From assembly GCF_009649785.1 (NCBI RefSeq), contig NZ_WJOK01000008.1, forward strand, positions 124,001-188,000: a DNA stretch of 64,000 nt, given 5' to 3'. Of the stretch, positions 9,336-18,200 are shown piece after piece (position 1 is the first letter of the stretch; every line of letters starts with the position of its first letter). Origin of the DNA: Agrobacterium tumefaciens. Its GTDB lineage: Bacteria; Pseudomonadota; Alphaproteobacteria; Rhizobiales; Rhizobiaceae. A program made the translations under genes and the position numbers. A model generated the notes under the pieces. That model made no database searches. It was given only the letters and a program-made list of their open reading frames with translations, and had not been told where the DNA came from.

Positions 9336-10411
9336 AGGCTCCCACACCAAACGATCCGCAGGCACGCCGCCCGGCGGCTTTCACGCTCGAAACCGAAGAA
9401 ACGGCACGGCCAACCGTCGCGCAAAAACGCGCACCGCGCAGCTTCGACACCGAGATTTCCCTCACGCCCGATGAGGATGATCCATTTTTAGCACCTGAAG
9501 AGACGGATGCCGCCGCATTGCCGGTGGCCGTGCCAAAGAAAGGCCGCTTCTCCTTCGGCAAGCTCGCGCTTGGTGCACTCGGCGTGCTGTTCTCGCTGGC
9601 CTTCGGGCTCTGGGCGGATCAGCTTATCCGCAATCTCTTTTCCCGCTCCGACTGGCTGGGTTACACGGCGAGCATTGCGCTCCTTGTTGCGCTTTTTGCC
9701 GTCCTCGTTCTGGTCGGACGAGAAGTGTTCGGCATCATGAGGCTCAACGCCGTTCAATCGCTGAAAGCCGATGCGGAGACAGCCAGCCTCGACAAGAGCT
9801 CGAAACCCGCCCGCGCCATCGTTACCCGCCTCAATGCAGTTCTCTCCCACCGCGCGGAAACTGCCAAGGGGCGCGCCGCACTCAAGGACACCGAAAACGA
9901 CGTGATCGACGGGCCGCATCTGATCGAGCTTGCCGAACGCGAATTGCTGGTGCCGCTCGACCGGCAGGCTCGCGCGCTGATCCTCAACTCCTCCAAACGC
10001 GTCTCCGTCGTTACCGCCGTCAGCCCACGCGCCGTGGTCGATCTCGCCTATGTGCTGTTCGAGGTGACAAGGCTGGTGCGCGCCATGGCGGAACTTTACG
10101 GCGGCCGGCCGGGCACGCTCGGCATGCTGAGGCTTTTGCGTGACGTCGTCGCTCATCTCGCGGTCACAGGTTCGATCGCCGTCGGTGATGGGCTTGCCCA
10201 GCAGGTTCTCGGTCACGGGCTTGCCTCAAAACTCTCTGCACGCCTGGGTGAAGGTGTCATCAACGGTCTGATGACGGCGCGAATCGGCATTGCGGCGATG
10301 GATCTGTGCCGCCCGCTACCCTTCAAGGCGGTAAAGCGACCCGGCATAGGTGATTTCATGTCTGACCTCACGCCCGATCTTGGTGGCGGAAAAACCGGTC
10401 AAAAAGCCTGA
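9332..10411 (+). CDS. ycjF: YcjF-family (DUF697) inner-membrane protein
   Basis: 359 residues. A disordered charged N-terminus (about 1-65) is followed by two transmembrane helices (LALGALGVLFSLAFGLWA and ASIALLVALFAVLVLVG). The C-terminal DUF697 domain contains hydrophobic and glycine-rich stretches (VVAHLAVTGSIAVGDGL, NGLMTARIGIAAMDLCRPLPF). It overlaps ycjX by 4 nt. The family is the standard genetic partner of YcjX, and the two probably work together at the inner membrane. Confidence 0.88.
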   Translation: MKAPTPNDPQARRPAAFTLETEETARPTVAQKRAPRSFDTEISLTPDEDDPFLAPEETDAAALPVAVPKKGRFSFGKLALGALGVLFSLAFGLWADQLIRNLFSRSDWLGYTASIALLVALFAVLVLVGREVFGIMRLNAVQSLKADAETASLDKSSKPARAIVTRLNAVLSHRAETAKGRAALKDTENDVIDGPHLIELAERELLVPLDRQARALILNSSKRVSVVTAVSPRAVVDLAYVLFEVTRLVRAMAELYGGRPGTLGMLRLLRDVVAHLAVTGSIAVGDGLAQQVLGHGLASKLSARLGEGVINGLMTARIGIAAMDLCRPLPFKAVKRPGIGDFMSDLTPDLGGGKTGQKA

Positions 10412-10540
10412 TCAGCCGGACTTGTACGGCTCAAAAGGTTACGGACAAAGCTGTAAATAAAGCCGAAATAAACCAAGCATTAACCATTCCGCCGGTAGAT
10501 TGCCGATTATCGAACAGGCTTCTTCGCCGGGGAAAGTATC

Positions 10541-11101
10541 ATGTATTCGCGCTTCTTTTCGCTTGTGGGCGGACTTGCCGCCATATTGTCCGTCAGCGGC
10601 AGCTTCGGCCTGTCTGACGTCCATGCCGCATCGCGCGATCGCGACGACGTGTTTTTCCGTTCCGTTGCGGGAAGCTGGAAAGGTCCGGGCGAAATCGTCG
10701 CCGGCAAGTACAAGGGTACCAAGTTCACCTGCGACCTGACGGGCGAACCGCTCGACGACAAGCAGACGGGCATCAAGCTCGCCGGCACCTGCCGCGTCGG
10801 CGTCTTCAGCCAGCCCATGTCCGCGGTCATCAGCCAAAAGGGCGGCTCTTACGAGGGCAAGTTCCTAGACGGCGCCGAAGGCAAGGGACTGGACATCATT
10901 TCCGGGCAGGTCAGCGGCGACAAGGTCGTTGTGGGCATCAATCGCGCCAAGCTCAACGGTGCCATGGTCGCCCGCGTCTCGAACGATAATTCGATGAACA
11001 TCACCATTTCCGTCAAGGTCGCCGACCAGATGATCCCGGTTATCGGCGTCACACTCGCGCGCGACATCGACCAGATCGCCGTCGGTTCGATCAAGCCGTA
11101 A
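10541..11101 (+). CDS. Secreted protein of unknown function
   Basis: 186 residues with a signal peptide (hydrophobic core about 8-22, likely cleavage after VHA near residue 29). The mature part is soluble and rich in beta-forming sequence (VAGSWKGPGEIVAGKYKGTK, CDLTGEPL, LAGTCRVGVF); its two cysteines could form a disulfide. I do not recognise a named family, though it looks like the conserved periplasmic hypothetical proteins common in Rhizobiales. GGGGAAAG lies just before the ATG. The gene stands alone and is convergent with folK. Confidence 0.7.
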   Translation: MYSRFFSLVGGLAAILSVSGSFGLSDVHAASRDRDDVFFRSVAGSWKGPGEIVAGKYKGTKFTCDLTGEPLDDKQTGIKLAGTCRVGVFSQPMSAVISQKGGSYEGKFLDGAEGKGLDIISGQVSGDKVVVGINRAKLNGAMVARVSNDNSMNITISVKVADQMIPVIGVTLARDIDQIAVGSIKP

Positions 11102-11115
11102 AACCCGCGACTTCT

Positions 11116-11631
11116 TCAGCCATCGCCAAGCGGGAGTGTCCACCACTCCCGTTTTTCGTTTGCGCTGATGATGCCGGTTTTATCCGCCTGCCGCAGCCAT
11201 TCCCGCACGGGCTTGCCCCGGACATCGAGATCGGGTGCGATATCGGCTAGCGGCATCAGCACGAAGGCACGCTCCGTCATGCGCGGATGCGGCACTTCAA
11301 TGCTTTCCGTAACGACAACATCATTACCATAGGTCAGCACGTCGATATCGATGGTGCGTGGCCCCCAGCGCTCCGTTCTGACCCGTTTCATGCCCTTTTC
11401 GATATCGAGGCACAATTGCAGCAGTGCGGGTGCTGAAAGCGAGGTTTCGACCAGCGCACAGCAATTGAAAAAATCCGCCTGGTCCGTCTTACCCCAGGGC
11501 GGCGTGCGATAAAGCCCGGAGACAGACAGCACCCGGCAATCGCCGTGTGCATCCAGTTCGCGCAAGGCTCTGGCCATTGCAGCGGCGGGGTCACCGATAT
11601 TCCCGCCAAGGCCTAGTGCGGCAACTGTCAT
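11116..11631 (-). CDS. folK: 2-amino-4-hydroxy-6-hydroxymethyldihydropteridine pyrophosphokinase
   Basis: About 171 residues. HPPK moves pyrophosphate from ATP to 6-hydroxymethyl-7,8-dihydropterin in folate synthesis. LGLGGNIGDP at the N-terminus and RWGPRTIDIDVLTYG are the family signatures; the two Asp of DIDVL bind magnesium. VPHPRMTERAFVLMPL is the conserved C-terminal block. The start is uncertain: the ATG at 11631 fits homologues, while a GTG at 11655 would overlap the end of folB. It is last in folP-folB-folK, reading leftward. Confidence 0.92.
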   Translation of the reverse strand: MTVAALGLGGNIGDPAAAMARALRELDAHGDCRVLSVSGLYRTPPWGKTDQADFFNCCALVETSLSAPALLQLCLDIEKGMKRVRTERWGPRTIDIDVLTYGNDVVVTESIEVPHPRMTERAFVLMPLADIAPDLDVRGKPVREWLRQADKTGIISANEKREWWTLPLGDG

Positions 11632-11635
11632 CCTG

Positions 11636-12001
11636 TCAGGCACGGTGTTCAACACTCACCTGCGCATAGTCGAGAATGCCGGGAACCGGCGCAGAGGGCT
11701 TGCGAACCGTGATACGCAGCCAGACAATCTGCGGATAACGCGCGCGCAGGGCCTTGGCGATATCGTTCGCGAGGGCCTCGATCAGGTAACGGCGCTGGCC
11801 GACGACGATCTTTTCGATAACGGCGAAGGCGACGCCATAATCGACGGTATTTTCGATATCGTCGGTCTCGAGCGCGTTACCCGCTTCAACCTCCATCTCG
11901 GCATCGACGAAAAAGCGCTGGCCCAGCACCTCCTCCTGCTCGAGAAGGCCATGACGGGCGAAAAAGGAACAGTTTTTCAGAATAATGGTGTAGCGGCTCA
12001 T
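11636..12001 (-). CDS. folB: Dihydroneopterin aldolase
   Basis: 121 residues, matching the small FolB family. It converts 7,8-dihydroneopterin to 6-hydroxymethyl-dihydropterin and glycolaldehyde. ILKNCSFFARHGLLEQEEVLGQ holds the FxxHG signature; VDYGVAFAVIEKIV and LIEALANDIAKAL supply the Tyr and Glu used in catalysis. GGAGG lies 7 nt before the ATG at 12001. It is the middle gene of the folate group. Confidence 0.93.
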   Translation of the reverse strand: MSRYTIILKNCSFFARHGLLEQEEVLGQRFFVDAEMEVEAGNALETDDIENTVDYGVAFAVIEKIVVGQRRYLIEALANDIAKALRARYPQIVWLRITVRKPSAPVPGILDYAQVSVEHRA

Positions 12002-12078
12002 CGCATCGCCTCCATGGCGGGGTTATACCGGAATAGCCGGCCTCTTTTAAGGCATGCGGCACTCCGGCATCTATTGAT

Positions 12079-12939
12079 CTATGCATCGGGCCTTGCCGAC
12101 GCTTTGGCAAGAACCGCGTCGGCAATTGCCAGCGCATCGCGTGTTACGGCGACATTGTGCACGCGAAAAATCGCGGCACCCGCCAGCCTGAGGATCACTG
12201 TCGTCGCTGCTGTTCCGATATCGCGTTCGTGGGCCGCATCCCTGCCCGTCAGCGACCCGATGAACCGCTTGCGCGACGTCCCGGCCAGAACAGGCAGGTC
12301 AAACGCGGCAAGTTCGCCAAAGCGCGCCATCAGCTCGACATTTTCACGCTCGTCCTTGGCAAAACCGAAACCGGGATCGAGCACGATGGCGTCGCGGGCG
12401 ATTCCCGCAGCTTCCGCCATCTCAAGCGAACGATTGAGGAATTCGAACTGATCCTCGATAACATCGGCGCGCTTCTGCCTGTCGCGCCCGGTATGCATGA
12501 TGCAGACGCCCGCGCGCGCGGCGGCAACCACGCCCGCCATGTTCCCGTCCTTCTGCAGGCCGAAAACATCGTTGACGATATGGGCGCCCGCCTCGATCGC
12601 CAGCCTTGCTGTGGATGCGCGGTAGGTGTCGACGGAAATCAGAACATCAGTCTCGCGACGGAGCCGTTCGATAACCGGCAGCACGCGATCCTGTTCCTCA
12701 CCCTCGGTCACCTCGGCCGCGCCAGGGCGGGTGGATTCGCCGCCGATATCAATGATATCCGCCCCCTCCTCAACACATGTCAGAGCATGGGAAAAAGCCG
12801 CATCAACGGCAAGATAACGGCCGCCATCCGAAAAGGAATCGGGCGTCGCATTGACGATGGCCATAATACGGCCACGTCCATCAAGTTTCAGGGAGCGACC
12901 ATGGGCCGCTTGCCACACATTGCTGCCGGCTGTTATCAC
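12079..12939 (-). CDS. folP: Dihydropteroate synthase
   Basis: About 286 residues from a GTG at 12939, with AAGG about 10 nt upstream; an upstream start at 13011 would add 24 poorly conserved residues. DHPS joins hydroxymethyl-dihydropterin pyrophosphate to p-aminobenzoate and is the sulfonamide target. MAIVNATPDSFSDGG is the pterin and pyrophosphate loop, and IIDIGGESTRPGA, SVDTYRA, IVNDVFGL, LDPGFGFAK and GTSRKRFIG follow in the expected order. It is first of the folate genes, 77 nt before folB. Confidence 0.94.
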   Translation of the reverse strand: MITAGSNVWQAAHGRSLKLDGRGRIMAIVNATPDSFSDGGRYLAVDAAFSHALTCVEEGADIIDIGGESTRPGAAEVTEGEEQDRVLPVIERLRRETDVLISVDTYRASTARLAIEAGAHIVNDVFGLQKDGNMAGVVAAARAGVCIMHTGRDRQKRADVIEDQFEFLNRSLEMAEAAGIARDAIVLDPGFGFAKDERENVELMARFGELAAFDLPVLAGTSRKRFIGSLTGRDAAHERDIGTAATTVILRLAGAAIFRVHNVAVTRDALAIADAVLAKASARPDA

Positions 12940-13043
12940 GTAACACGCGCCTTTCGGGAATAACGGAGTGTTATGCCAATTCTTATAAGTTCCGCTCCGC
13001 CTATGCAGCAAACGTTTTTCAAGTTCAACCGGAAGGCCGGGTT

Positions 13044-13670
13044 ATGACCATATCTTCACGTGCTCTTTGCGCCGTTTTCGCTGGCGCATTAGCCCTTTCC
13101 ATGCCCGGATCGGCCTTTTCCGAAACCATCGTCAGCAAGACCTATTCCTATTTTTCGATCAGCGGTAAAACCGCCGCTGACCTCGACAAGCAGCTTTCCA
13201 AGCATGGCCCGCTGACGCGCAACACCGGCGCACGCCATCCCGGAGCCACCGAGATCAAATTCGGCGGCGAACTCACCTATGTCGAGAAAAACGGCATGTG
13301 CAGCGTTGGAAGCACCAAGGTGTTGCTGAACACCCGTATTCTCCTGCCGCAATGGAAAAACCGCCGCCGCACCACGGCGGAACTGGCCTTCATCTGGGAT
13401 ACGTTGCTTGCAGATATCAAGCGCCACGAGGAACGGCACGCGGAAATCGCCCGCACCCATGCCCGCTCGCTCGAAAGGCAACTGACGGCGCTTCGTCCGC
13501 AAAAAGACTGTGAAACGCTACAGGCAATGGTCGGCAAGATCACCCAGACCGTCATGGACGAGCACGACAAGGATCAGTTGAGGTTCGATATCGTGGAATC
13601 CAAAAACTTCGACGAGCGCATGACCCGGCTTTTGAAGAACCGGATCGAACAGGGCCAGAACCGGCGCTGA
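13044..13670 (+). CDS. Secreted DUF922-family protein (putative zinc protease)
   Basis: 208 residues with a signal peptide (hydrophobic core about 8-24, cleavage near SAFSE). The mature part has the DUF922 pattern: YSYFSISGKTAADL near the N-terminus, then a helix with HEERHAEIA, an HExxH-like histidine pair that led to the family being described as a predicted secreted Zn-dependent protease. Two cysteines could form a disulfide. Activity is unproven. GGAAGG precedes the ATG. Confidence 0.72.
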   Translation: MTISSRALCAVFAGALALSMPGSAFSETIVSKTYSYFSISGKTAADLDKQLSKHGPLTRNTGARHPGATEIKFGGELTYVEKNGMCSVGSTKVLLNTRILLPQWKNRRRTTAELAFIWDTLLADIKRHEERHAEIARTHARSLERQLTALRPQKDCETLQAMVGKITQTVMDEHDKDQLRFDIVESKNFDERMTRLLKNRIEQGQNRR

Positions 13671-13714
13671 GCCGCCTTTCCGCCCATACTCCCCTGGACG
13701 CGAAACGCAACGCT

Positions 13715-13735
13715 AACATGACGTTACGTCATGTT
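13715..13735. promoter_or_regulatory. Perfect 21-bp palindrome
   Basis: AACATGACGT and ACGTCATGTT are exact reverse complements around a single central T. It starts 45 bp after the DUF922 stop. A 1-nt centre is too tight for an RNA hairpin with full arms, and no T run follows, so a dimeric DNA-binding site is more likely than a terminator. The regulator is unknown. Confidence 0.55.
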
Positions 13736-13789
13736 CGATATCACCCGTGACTTCTCGTCATGGTGCGGTCAACGAGACTCATTGTAGCT

Positions 13790-13953
13790 TGTTCACATGG
13801 TTTTTAACGGTGGTGATCCGCAGGGGTCCGGCGTTCGAAACCACCTCCGGTTCTCCCGGTGCGCACTTGAGGCTCGCAGGTGTTTCCTCCCTCGCTTGCA
13901 TGCTGCGTACCCGCCTCGCCCCGCTCCCCGCTAACAGGTGAGCGGGGCTTTTT
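13790..13953 (+). ncRNA. Putative small RNA (approximate 5' end)
   Basis: A GC-rich, structured stretch ends in a strong intrinsic terminator and lies downstream of a palindrome that could be an operator. It has CU-rich patches (TTCTCCC, TTTCCTCCC) of the anti-Shine-Dalgarno kind often exposed in rhizobial small RNAs. The 5' end is a guess because I found no clear promoter. I could not match it to tmRNA, 6S, SRP or RNase P RNA. It could also be only the 3' untranslated region of the DUF922 gene. Confidence 0.35.
13918..13953 (+). terminator. Strong intrinsic terminator
   Basis: GCCCCGCTC (13918-13926) pairs perfectly with GAGCGGGGC (13940-13948), and TTTTT follows at 13949-13953. Confidence 0.85.
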
Positions 13954-13978
13954 CTGTGCCGTATAATTCGGCTTGCCG

Positions 13979-14299
13979 TCAGCCCTGACGTTCGGGAACG
14001 TGAACGACTAGGCCGTCAAGCTCGTCCTTCATCTTGATCTGACAGGAAAGACGCGAGGTAGGGCGTACTTCGAAGGCGAAGTCCAGCATGTCCTCTTCCA
14101 TCGGCTCGGGTCCGCCGACACGTTCCGCCCATGCGTCATCCACATAGACATGACAGGTCGCACAGGCACAGGCGCCGCCGCATTCCGCATCGATGCCGGG
14201 TATGGAGTTGCGCACGGCATTCTCCATGACGGTGGAACCGTTGCTTACGTCGAGTTCATGGGGCGTGCCGTCAAAGGCAACAATGGTCAGTTTTGTCAT
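13979..14299 (-). CDS. 2Fe-2S ferredoxin, adrenodoxin type
   Basis: 106 residues. The cluster ligands follow the vertebrate/putidaredoxin pattern: Cys40, Cys46, Cys49 and Cys86 ([11 protein letters not shown] then RLSCQIKM), with an extra Cys44. Such ferredoxins carry electrons in the cytoplasm to monooxygenases or iron-sulfur assembly; the partner is not encoded nearby. Acidic residues around EPMEEDML fit a reductase-binding face. It resembles the stand-alone FdxB-like ferredoxins of Rhizobiales rather than the isc-operon Fdx. Confidence 0.9.
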   Translation of the reverse strand: MTKLTIVAFDGTPHELDVSNGSTVMENAVRNSIPGIDAECGGACACATCHVYVDDAWAERVGGPEPMEEDMLDFAFEVRPTSRLSCQIKMKDELDGLVVHVPERQG

Positions 14300-14351
14300 G
14301 CCGGAGATCCAAAATGGTGTCTAAGAACTGTTCTAAACAAACACATAGAAA

Positions 14352-14403
14352 GGCCGGTTCGCCTTGGCAACCCGCTTCTCGCAGGCGCCAAGCGCAACCG
14401 GCC
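14352..14403 (-). terminator. Long hairpin, probable terminator of the Hpt gene
   Basis: GGCCGGTT (14352-14359) pairs with AACCGGCC (14396-14403), and the stem continues inward through TTGGC and GCCAA. Read leftward it is followed by TTTCT. It lies between the Hpt gene and the ferredoxin gene, both leftward. Confidence 0.6.
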
Positions 14404-14426
14404 CTGTAAAACAGACTGGATTCGCC

Positions 14427-14795
14427 TTAGCGGCAGAGCTTGAGGATGAAATTTTCCGCTTCGACAATCGCTGCCGCAAGTCTGGCTACGGCCGCGCTAT
14501 CGTTGCCCTTGTCCTCCACTGCCGCCGCCGCCGTGGAAACGGTGGAGGCACCAACCGCCTGCGCGGCCCCCTTCAGACGATGGGCAGTTGCCTTGACGGT
14601 CTTGTCGTCAGCGCCGGCCATTTCATGCAGAGCAGCACGGGCGTTACGGCTGAAGAGTTGCAGCACCTCGATTTCAAGTTCCTTGTCGCCCATCGTCTGG
14701 CGCGCGAGATGTTCGAAATCGATTGGTCTTGTCGCGGCGGCCGGCGCACCACCAAAATTATCCGGAGCTTCGAAAGCAATACTGACGGCTGCCAT
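14427..14795 (-). CDS. Histidine phosphotransfer (Hpt) domain protein
   Basis: 122 residues from the ATG at 14795, which has a GGA about 9 nt upstream; an upstream ATG at 14858 adds a basic stretch with no visible ribosome site. The Hpt signature ATAHRLKGAAQAVGA places the phospho-acceptor at His72. The rest is helical and fills the four-helix bundle. Such stand-alone proteins move phosphate between hybrid kinases and response regulators. It is not ChpT, the known CckA partner, which has a histidine-kinase-like dimer fold. Its partners are unknown. Confidence 0.85.
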   Translation of the reverse strand: MAAVSIAFEAPDNFGGAPAAATRPIDFEHLARQTMGDKELEIEVLQLFSRNARAALHEMAGADDKTVKATAHRLKGAAQAVGASTVSTAAAAVEDKGNDSAAVARLAAAIVEAENFILKLCR

Positions 14796-15274
14796 ATCTG
14801 AAATTCCTTTGTCTCGCCGTTTCCTGTTTCGTGTCACATCTGTGTCGTATTTACGCATTGAAGCCGGTGCTATCAGCTTAAATTACGGCGTGACGCGGGC
14901 GAAAATCTTCTGCTATGGTTAATTTATGCTAAACTTATGCGAAACAAGGCGTTCAGCGTGAAACTCAGGTTTAAAAACTGTTAAAAAGCCGACACTTCGC
15001 TGCTGCGGCAAACCCGCATTAATTGTTTCGAACACCTAAATGTGTCACTACGGTACTGCCGTTCCGACGAGGCTTATGCTCAAGCTTTGTTATTCCGGCA
15101 CAGTGATGTAATTTCGCCCGAAAGCTGGACCACCAGCAATTCGGGATTGGTAATGGCGGAATTGTTCTCTTTAACGGGATAATGTTCCGCTGGCATGATG
15201 GCGGCAGTCCATTTGCGGGTCGCAGATGGTCAAACGGCATGAAGCCGGGCGTATGTGTAACGAGGCGTAACCGC
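14796..15274. promoter_or_regulatory. Divergent regulatory region between hpt and gpr, with CtrA-like box
   Basis: 479 bp without a convincing gene. It must hold the promoters of both flanking genes. TTTA, 7 nt, TTAA at 14970-14984 matches seven of eight bases of the CtrA consensus, and TTAA, 7 nt, TAAA near 14918 is another partial match. GAGG at 15262-15265 is the ribosome site for gpr at 15275. I see no long hairpin. Confidence 0.4.
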
Positions 15275-18200
15275 ATGGCGAATAACAAGATCAGCGACTC
15301 TGTCGACGAGACTGCATTTCAGGCGTTGGAAGACGCCCTGCAGCTTGGTGCTTTCGAAGACAAGCCGGAATCGCGGAAGACGACAGCGCCAAAGCAGCCG
15401 GAGGCCAGATTGAAGGAAGCAAGCAGACAGCCCCCTGCTCCCGAGGCCGCGCGCGCGCCTGCCGAACAGGCGCCCAGATCCCCCAATCTGGAAGCTGCCA
15501 ACGACGGCTCCAAGCGCAGCCCGGCCATGATCCTGAAATCGCTCGAAGGCGGCTCCATCGGCGGCGCGCTCAGAAACGCGACGATCATGTCGGTGATCTG
15601 GGCGCTCGGCGGCCTCGGCATCGCGCATCTTATCTACGGCAGTGCACTCTGGAACATCGGCTCGGTTGCCGATCTCGCCGCAATACCTGGGCTGATGGCG
15701 ATCGTCGTCGGCATCGTCGTTCCGATCATGCTGTTCTTCGCCTTCGCGATCATGATGGCGCGTGCCCGCGATCTGCGCAACGCTGCCCGGTCGATGGCAG
15801 AAGTCGCCCTTCGTCTTGCCGAACCCGAAACTGTCGCCTCCGACCGGATCATGTCCGTCGGCCAGGCGGTTCGCCGAGAAGTCTCGGCCATGAACGACGG
15901 CATCGAGCGCACCATTGCCCGCGCGACCGAACTCGAAACGCTCGTCCATTCTGAAGTCAACGCGCTTGAGCGCAGCTATGCAGACAATGAACTGCGCGTG
16001 CGCAGCCTCGTGCAGGAACTGAGCGCCGAGCGTGACGCTATCGTCAACCATGCGGAGCGCATCCGCTCCTCCATTGTAGGCGCGCAAGAACAGATCAAGG
16101 AAGAGCTTTCCATCGTCGGCGAAGAGCTTTCGATGCGGCTTTCCACGACCGGTGAGGCCTTCGCCTCGATGATCGACACACGCTCGGCCGCGCTGCTCGA
16201 AAAATCGCGCGCCTCGACCGAGGCGATGGGCAGCCTGATTGCCGCCAAGACCGAAAACCTGCTTCAGGCACTGAATTCCTCGGGCGCAACGCTATCGAGC
16301 GAATTCGACATGCGTCTGCACAACCTCACCTCGACGCTGGACGAGCGCGGCGAAGTGCTGCTGGAACGCTTCGCGATCCACGCCTCGACGCTGGACAGCG
16401 GCGCGGAAAGCCTCAACAGCGCACTCGAGGAACGCACCCGCCAGCTCAACGAGACCCTTTCCACCCGCACGCTCGAACTCAACCGCAATATCGATCGCGG
16501 CCAGCAGATCATCGGCGGTTCGCTGGATAACGTGCTCGACAAGCTGTCCACGACGCTTGAAGAAAAAGGCCTGTCTTTCCGCCAGAGCCTGCAAAGCACG
16601 GCTGATGACGCGATCATGGATCTCGATCTTCGCTCGGGCCTCTATGAAGAACGCCTGCAGGCGACGGTCGGCCAGGTCAACTCCGCCTTCGACGAACATG
16701 TGGCGGATTTCGCCAGTGCCTTCGACCAGCGCGCCGGCAGCCTCGACAGTAAGCTGATGGAGAGCCTCGCCCGGATCAACGAAACCGTTGCTGGCGGCTC
16801 CGAAGCCCTCGACACCATGCTGACCAGCGGACTTGAGCGCATCGGCAACACCATGACCGACCAGTCGCTTGCTCTTGCAACCGCACTGGGCACCGGCCAG
16901 GAAATGCTCGAAAGCGCGCTTGAGACCCGTACCCGCGCGTTCAGCGACGCAATCGGCCAGCGCACCGCTGAAATCACCGATGCCTTCGCCAATTCGCACG
17001 AGAAGATCGACGGCGTGCTGGCGGAGCGCAGCAATGCCCTGTTTGGCGCGCTTTCGGCAAGCCAGGACCGTTTCGACGAGGCGCTCGCCAGCCGTTCGCT
17101 GGCCATTACCGGCTCGGTCTCCGGCACGGCGGAACGTCTAGCCGCGATGCTTGAGGAGCGTGCAGCCGCAATCAACAGCGTCGTTGCCGATGTCGAGCGC
17201 CGTCTTTCGGAAACGCTCGAAACCCGCGCCGCCGCCATCACCGGCACCGTTTCCGGCATTGAGGACCGCATTTCCGATACGCTGGAAAGCCGCACGGCTG
17301 CCCTGCACGACGTCGTATCCGGTGCGGAAAACCGTATTGCCGAGACGCTGGATGGCCGCACGGCCGCTCTTTCCAGCGCCATTTCCGGCGTCGAGGAACG
17401 CATCGCCGACACGATGGACAGCCGCACGCTGTCGCTCGACATGACCTTCGCCAATGTCGAGGAGAGGCTGTCGGAAACGCTCGACAACCGTACCTCCGCT
17501 CTGTCCGGCATTGTGGCAAGTGCCGAAGAGAGGATTGCGGGCGCACTCGACAGCCGCACGTCCACCTTCGGCGACGTGGTTGCCGGTGCCGAGAGCCGTA
17601 TCGCGGAAACGCTTGATGGTCGCACGGCAGCACTCAACGCCGTCGTTTCGGGGGCTGAAGAACGCATTGCGGATGCACTCGACAGCCGCACCATGGCACT
17701 CGACATGGCGTTTTCCGGCGCCGAGGAAAAAATTACCGAAGCACTCGATACCCGCACCGCCGTCCTTGGCGAATTGGTGGCCGGTGCAGAGACCCGTATC
17801 GCAGAAACGCTTGATGGCCGCACGGCGGCGCTTAACGCCGTCGTCTCCGGCGTTGAAGAACGCATTGCAGATGCACTCGACAGCCGCACCATGGCATTTG
17901 ACATGGCGTTTTCCGGCGCCGAGGAAAAAATTACCGAAGCGCTCGATACCCGCACCGCCGTTCTTGGCGAATTGGTGGCCGGTGCCGAGACCCGCATTGC
18001 CAGCGCACTCGACAGCCGCACGGCTTCGCTCAAAAACGTCGTATCCGGCGCGGAAGAGCGGATCACGGACGTGCTCGACAGCCGCACCATGGCGCTCGAC
18101 CTGAGCTTCTCCGGTGTCGAGGAAAAGATCGCCGACATCCTCGACGGACGCACTGCTGCGCTTCACTCGGCGGTTTCCGGGGTCGAAGATCGTATTGCCG

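Larger units (their letters stand above)
13671..13978. other. 308-bp noncoding region with palindrome, putative small RNA and terminator
   Basis: There is no convincing open frame. The region holds a perfect 21-bp palindrome at 13715-13735, a GC-rich stretch with several possible stems (for example GGTGGT at 13815-13820 with ACCACC at 13841-13846) and a strong rightward intrinsic terminator at 13918-13953. Downstream is the leftward ferredoxin gene, so the terminator serves either a long 3' untranslated region of the DUF922 gene or a separate small RNA. Confidence 0.6.

Noticed and set aside
13671-13978. tmRNA, 6S RNA or SRP RNA
   Set aside because: No tag-encoding frame, no paired T-arm around GTTCGAA, no SRP tetraloop region and no usual neighbour genes; kept only as an unnamed putative small RNA.
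14427-14795. The Hpt protein as the CckA partner ChpT
   Set aside because: ChpT has a histidine-kinase-like dimer fold of over 200 residues; this is a small classical Hpt domain.
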